Origin: Chloromonas sp. AAM2
Lineage: Eukaryota; Chlorophyta; Chlorophyceae; Chlamydomonadales; Chlamydomonadaceae
Direction of reading: 5' to 3'
Assembly (NCBI GenBank): GCA_004335635.1
Contig: QAXH01004315.1
Coordinates: forward strand, 18,401-40,092
Length of the DNA: 21,692 bases
This document shows positions 18,299 to 21,692 of the stretch, in pieces (positions within the stretch are counted from its first letter, which is position 1; each line of letters opens with the position of its first letter). A model generated the notes under the pieces. That model did no database searches, had not been told where the DNA came from, and saw only the letters and a list, made by a program, of their open reading frames with translations. The translations under genes were made by a program, and so were the position numbers.

Positions 18299-18791
18299 CT
18301 CCCGTGCCTGCTGACACCTGGCACCCTGTGAACCCGTGACCCCAGCCCACCACTTCTTAGGCAAGCATCCGGGTTGCGGCTGTGCCAGTGCACGCGCTAC
18401 TGCATGCCGCTGTGGCAGGTTGTCGGGTGCACGGTACCACCTGAGGTGTACTGGGTGAGCCCCAGTCTGAACCCGATGTAACCATCCTAGCAGCGCTGCT
18501 TAATGTTGTCCTATCAGATGGTAGAGTACCCTCCAAGGCCTCCAGACCAGCAAGCAAATAGCCTCCAAGGCCAGTAAGCACAGCAACTCAACTCCTGGTG
18601 GACGTAATGTAACTTCGCGCACTTTGTAACTTCCCGACCAGAGTGTAACTTCGCGACCAGAACACAACAAGGAGGGTGCACTGCAAGGCCTGCCTGATCT
18701 TTGCGCTCTGCCACGATGGAAGGGCATTGTTCGTTTGCAACCCTTAGATAGGGTTTGGAAGGTTTAGGCACCCGCCCTGCTAGGGTTTGCC
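18299..18791. promoter_or_regulatory. Divergent promoter region with telo-box-like motifs
   Basis: This spacer separates the starts of the unknown gene (minus) and the HECT gene (plus). TAGGGTTT, the reverse complement of the plant telo-box AAACCCTA, occurs at 18749-18756 and 18781-18788, just before the HECT ATG at 18792; further copies are at 18875-18882 in HECT intron 1 and 18060-18067 in the intron of the other gene. A short repeat tgtaacttcScg occurs three times at 18609, 18625 and 18644. No TATA box is evident. Regulatory meaning is inferred. Confidence 0.45.
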
Positions 18792-21569
18792 ATGTTCAAC
18801 AAGCCCCGCAGCTTGGTGGGAAGCACCAAGAAGGAGAAGACAAGGTGAGAGGAGCGCATTGGGCGATCAGGGACTAGGGTTTGGGCACCCTGGGCACACC
18901 ATGTGGGTACTGATATCCAGGAATGGAAGTATGCCACACACACCTGCATTGGCCATCAACAGCGGCTCTGACATTGATAGCTCAAGCTGTGAGCACTGTG
19001 GGAGGCATACTTCATTCAGCACAGTGCCAGATACCTTAGGCTGTGTCTTAGCACACTGCATGTGATGATGCCCTTTCAAACGCCACTTCTACTCACGACT
19101 ACCTAAATATTCACTCATGGCCACATGCGGCATATCCACTCTGCTCATCATCATCGTCATCGCGTGCATGGCGCGCCAGCATTCGCACACATGGGTTCCC
19201 TCAATGTAGCATGCTCTTTGCCCTGATATTGAAACTTGTACAGGGATGAGTTGCTGGCCGAGGTCAGGGCTCAGCGGGCTGCTCGTGGCGAGGGCAGGCA
19301 GCGGGCCATTGCCGCCACCACCATTCAGGTGATGACTGGAGGTCTCCAAACTTAGCACCAGCAGTTCTTTGCGGTGCGATTTTGACGATGTTGCGCATGG
19401 AGCTTCAGCCATCTTCTGTTCGACTTGTTGACCAATATAGATGTGGAAAGCTACTCACTCACTCACTCGCTCAGTCACTCACTCACAGGCTGCATGGCGA
19501 GGGTGGCATGCGCGCATGCGGCTGCATGGGGAGGTCACTGCGGAGGTTCTGGCTGTGTGTGTGCCCATGGTGCCGGCAGCGCAGCAGCAGGTGTCAGCTC
19601 AATGGGTGGCAGGTGACAGGTTGAAGTGTGCACCCAGGCGTAAGCGGGCAATTACAGGAGTGCAGCGGAGTAACACGCCAACACTTAGGGTGCACACACA
19701 TGCATGGTGCATGGTTTCAGTTCCAGCCAGAAGCAAGTACAGCGAAGCCACAGGAACCAACATCTAGCGCATTAGCACACATGGCGTGTGGTTGGGTTTC
19801 ACGCAAACCTAAAGGCTTCTGGACCCGTTCTTGCGCCGTGCTGCTGACGTCACAGCATGTTTATGCCGTTCAAACGTGTGCGATGTTTTGGGGGGCATCC
19901 TGTGGCTGGGTTGTAGCACAGTGCACATGATGTGATGATTTTGCACAACTGCCAGTCCAAAGCAAACACAGCGGAGCCACAAGTGCCACCACTTGGCTTG
20001 TACATGTACATGGTGTGTGGTTTCCCACTGGACCCTGCCACGAGCAGACGGATGCTTCCAATAGGGCTGCGCACCGCATGGTTGATGCAGTTGATAATAT
20101 GCCCAACGCACAGCCCAGGCACAGTCAACGCATTCCCGTGTCATGCTTGGCTGACACAGCGTGTGAAACAATCATGCTATGATAGCATGTGCATACTGGC
20201 TGTACACGTAATATGAGTGCCCTTGTTCTTGTCTGCTGCTAAATGAACAAGCATTTCATTGTCCTGTGTTGGCAGTAGCGAGTGTTGACACGCCATTCGA
20301 AACGCAGTGGCAGTGCAGCGAGTAACACACGGGTAGAGCTCGTGTTACACGCCAACCTACTGTACGTGTTGTTGCTTGCCTTGACAGAGTGGCTTGTTCC
20401 TCGGCTGCTGTTCCTCGTGAGGTGCCCCGCTGACCCTAGCCAGCCCGTCAGCTTTGGTTACAGATCTCCCTCAGGTATGGAAGCCAGTGCTAGGATAGGA
20501 CGTCTGGCCTGCCCATCTAATCAAAACACTACAAATCAGGGGGCCAAGAATGGTAACAGTGGGCAGGGTGGGAGTTCACCTGCACATCCCTGTCGGCTTT
20601 GGCGTCAGGCTCTCGTTATCGTGTCAAGATGGTGATGATGGCAAGCTGGGCGTGTTTGATGCAATGCCGGTGGGCACGGATTGTCATGCTCCAGTCTGCA
20701 GGGCTTGTCCCTGCATTTGCCCTGGCAACAAGCATGCACTTGCATGGCCTGGGCACAGGTGCCAAGCAGTCCAAGGTTGCGAGCCAGCAGTCCAAGGCTG
20801 TGCGTGCTGCGTTCGCGCTGCTGATGCGCACCACCTCCTGTCCTGACTCCCAGCACAACTACCTGAGCCTGGCACTGCAGACACAACCGCAACAATTGCA
20901 GGCAAGTGCACTGACACATCTGCCAAAACCACCGGGCAACAACCAAGAACGGAACAGACACGACCGGGGCAAAACATTCGGTCCTGCATCTGTTAAGAAC
21001 AGTTGCCTGGAGACATTATGCTGCATTTCGCTCGCCATAACTTATCTGCTGAATTCCAAGCAGGCGTGTCTACACAGGCTCCACGGAAGAACCTTCCTGA
21101 ATTTTGCTTGATGTCATCAGCAGCATCCAGAACTTACCTGCTGCATCTTGAGCAGGCGCACCTGTCTGATCCCTGCAGGCCGCCATCATCCAATTGTCCC
21201 GGTTGGTGTGTCTGTGCGCCGCCCTGGTAGCTGCTCCCACGCAAGCTACCACAACACCAACGCCAACAACCACCACATCAACGCAGCCTGCACCCACAGG
21301 CCCAGCGCCGACACCCACAGCACCAACACAGTCCGCACCCGCAGCACCCACGTTGACCGTTTCCCCAGCAGCCCTGCCGGCCACACCAGCCACACCGGTC
21401 ACACCAGCACCCATGCCGGTTACACAAGCCACACTAACAGCACCAGTCACACCAGCAGCAGCAGGCACGGCCCCTGCTGTCCCTGCCAGTGACCCTGTGT
21501 TGGATGCAGCTGCAGTGCGGCTTTTGGGTGTGCTGACGGATGGGCAGTGGAAGTGTGAGGGGGATGCGG
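18792..21569 (+). CDS. HECT E3 ubiquitin ligase, UBE3C / UPL6-UPL7 type, N-terminal part (3' end outside window)
   Basis: These ligases extend ubiquitin chains; the HECT domain is at the C terminus and lies outside the window. Exons: 18792-18844, 19244-19328, 19489-19590, 20390-20474, 20702-20901, 21179-21569, about 305 residues, phases closed. The start MFNKPRSLVGSTKKEKTR then LLAEVRAQ...AIAATTIQ resembles the family start (MF...SLGG-S-KE...LL...R...A..IQ). The IQ motif IQAAWRGWHAR (residues 45-55) is created by joining exons 2 and 3; IQ motifs bind calmodulin. WLVPRLLFLVRC (exon 4), RAAFALLMRTT...NYLSLAL (exon 5) and IIQLSRLVCLCAALVAA (exon 6) fit the helical region that follows in UPL7-like proteins. 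Exon 6 then becomes Thr/Pro/Ala-rich. Exon 5 ends at a GC donor (CAG|GCAAGT). Exon 4 could start at 20388 or 20390 (acagag); only 20390 closes the frame without another exon. The donor of exon 6 is repeated four times. The family call rests on the N-terminal pattern, so the exact member is open. Confidence 0.72.
19630..20345. repeat. Diverged repeats inside the 799-base HECT intron 3
   Basis: The segment near 19728-19800 (gcaagtacagcgaagccacag...catggcgtgtggttgg) resembles 19956-20025 (gcaaacacagcggagccacaa...catggtgtgtggtttcc). The phrase gtgcagcg-gagtaacac...acacgccaac at about 19660 resembles 20312-20356. They are old copies, possibly of one repeat family. No open frame in the intron links in phase to the neighbouring exons. 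Confidence 0.55.
20902..20903 (+). other. GC splice donor in the HECT gene
   Basis: Exon 5 ends TTGCAG and the intron begins GCAAGT, which matches the extended consensus known for GC-AG introns (AG|GCAAGT). The acceptor is ccctgcag at 21171-21178 and the frame closes (LQ joined to AAIIQL). No GT donor in a suitable phase is seen nearby. Confidence 0.65.
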
Positions 21570-21692
21570 GTGAGTGACGGGCAGTGGAAGTGTGAGGAGG
21601 GCGCGGGTGAGTGACGGGCAGTGGAAGTGTGAGGGGGACGCGGGTGAGTGACGGGCAGTGGAAGTGTGAGGGGGACGCGGGTGAGTGATGGG
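21540..21692 (+). repeat. 37-bp tandem array of exon end plus 5' splice site, at least four copies, runs off window
   Basis: Copies start at 21540, 21577, 21614 and 21651, with a fifth beginning at 21688. Each has gggcagtggaagtgtgag, then a G-rich piece and GCGG|GTGAGTG. The first copy is exonic up to 21569 (TDGQWKCEGDA). The period is not a multiple of three, and reading through the first donor meets TGA within GTGAGTGA, so only the first donor keeps the frame. Copies differ at two or three bases. Confidence 0.92.

Noticed and set aside
20599..21111. The 170-residue plus frame taken as one uninterrupted gene
   Set aside because: Only 20702-20901 fits the HECT gene in phase; the rest reads into an intron with no resemblance to the family.

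Overview
This window is nuclear DNA from an intron-rich eukaryote, most likely a green alga (chlorophyte, Chlamydomonadales-like). The reasons are: genes are split into short exons with AG|GT...AG borders; TGTAA motifs, the usual chlorophyte poly(A) signal, lie downstream of two genes; and the recognisable proteins (arginyl-tRNA synthetase, TAF4, a UPL/UBE3C-type HECT ligase) carry plant-like sequence. The species assignment is inference. There are no bacterial operons and I see no transposase or reverse transcriptase.

Layout. 263-921 (+): last two visible exons of arginyl-tRNA synthetase. 1944-4584 (-): 3' part of TAF4, convergent with it, in five exons whose phases all close. 4585-7773: no confident gene, several tandem repeats including a young 293-bp duplication. 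7774-10289 (-) and 12266-15235 (-): two tandem paralogues of an RBR-type (RING-IBR-RING) E3 ligase with a C-terminal membrane domain, inside a segmental duplication (about 7600-11490 and 12095-16410). 17287-18298 (-): a two-exon gene of unknown function. 18792-21569 (+, runs off the window): N-terminal part of a HECT E3 ligase of the UBE3C/UPL6-UPL7 type with an IQ motif built across an exon junction. The last two genes are divergent and share a 493-bp spacer with telo-box motifs.

The genes do not form a pathway, although three of them are ubiquitin ligases. The most interesting shared signal is structural. Again and again a short tandem duplication sits exactly on an exon border and copies the exon edge together with its splice site: two 3' splice-site echoes (arginyl-tRNA synthetase, TAF4), a duplicated terminal coding segment with its stop codon (arginyl-tRNA synthetase), and three 5' splice-site duplications (TAF4 51 bp, RBR copy B 27 bp, HECT gene 37 bp x4). 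Some copies are in frame and could give alternative splice forms; others would shift the frame or hit a stop. Two introns also appear to use GC instead of GT donors. All exon borders were assigned by eye from splice consensus, frame closure and family resemblance; RNA data are not available here.
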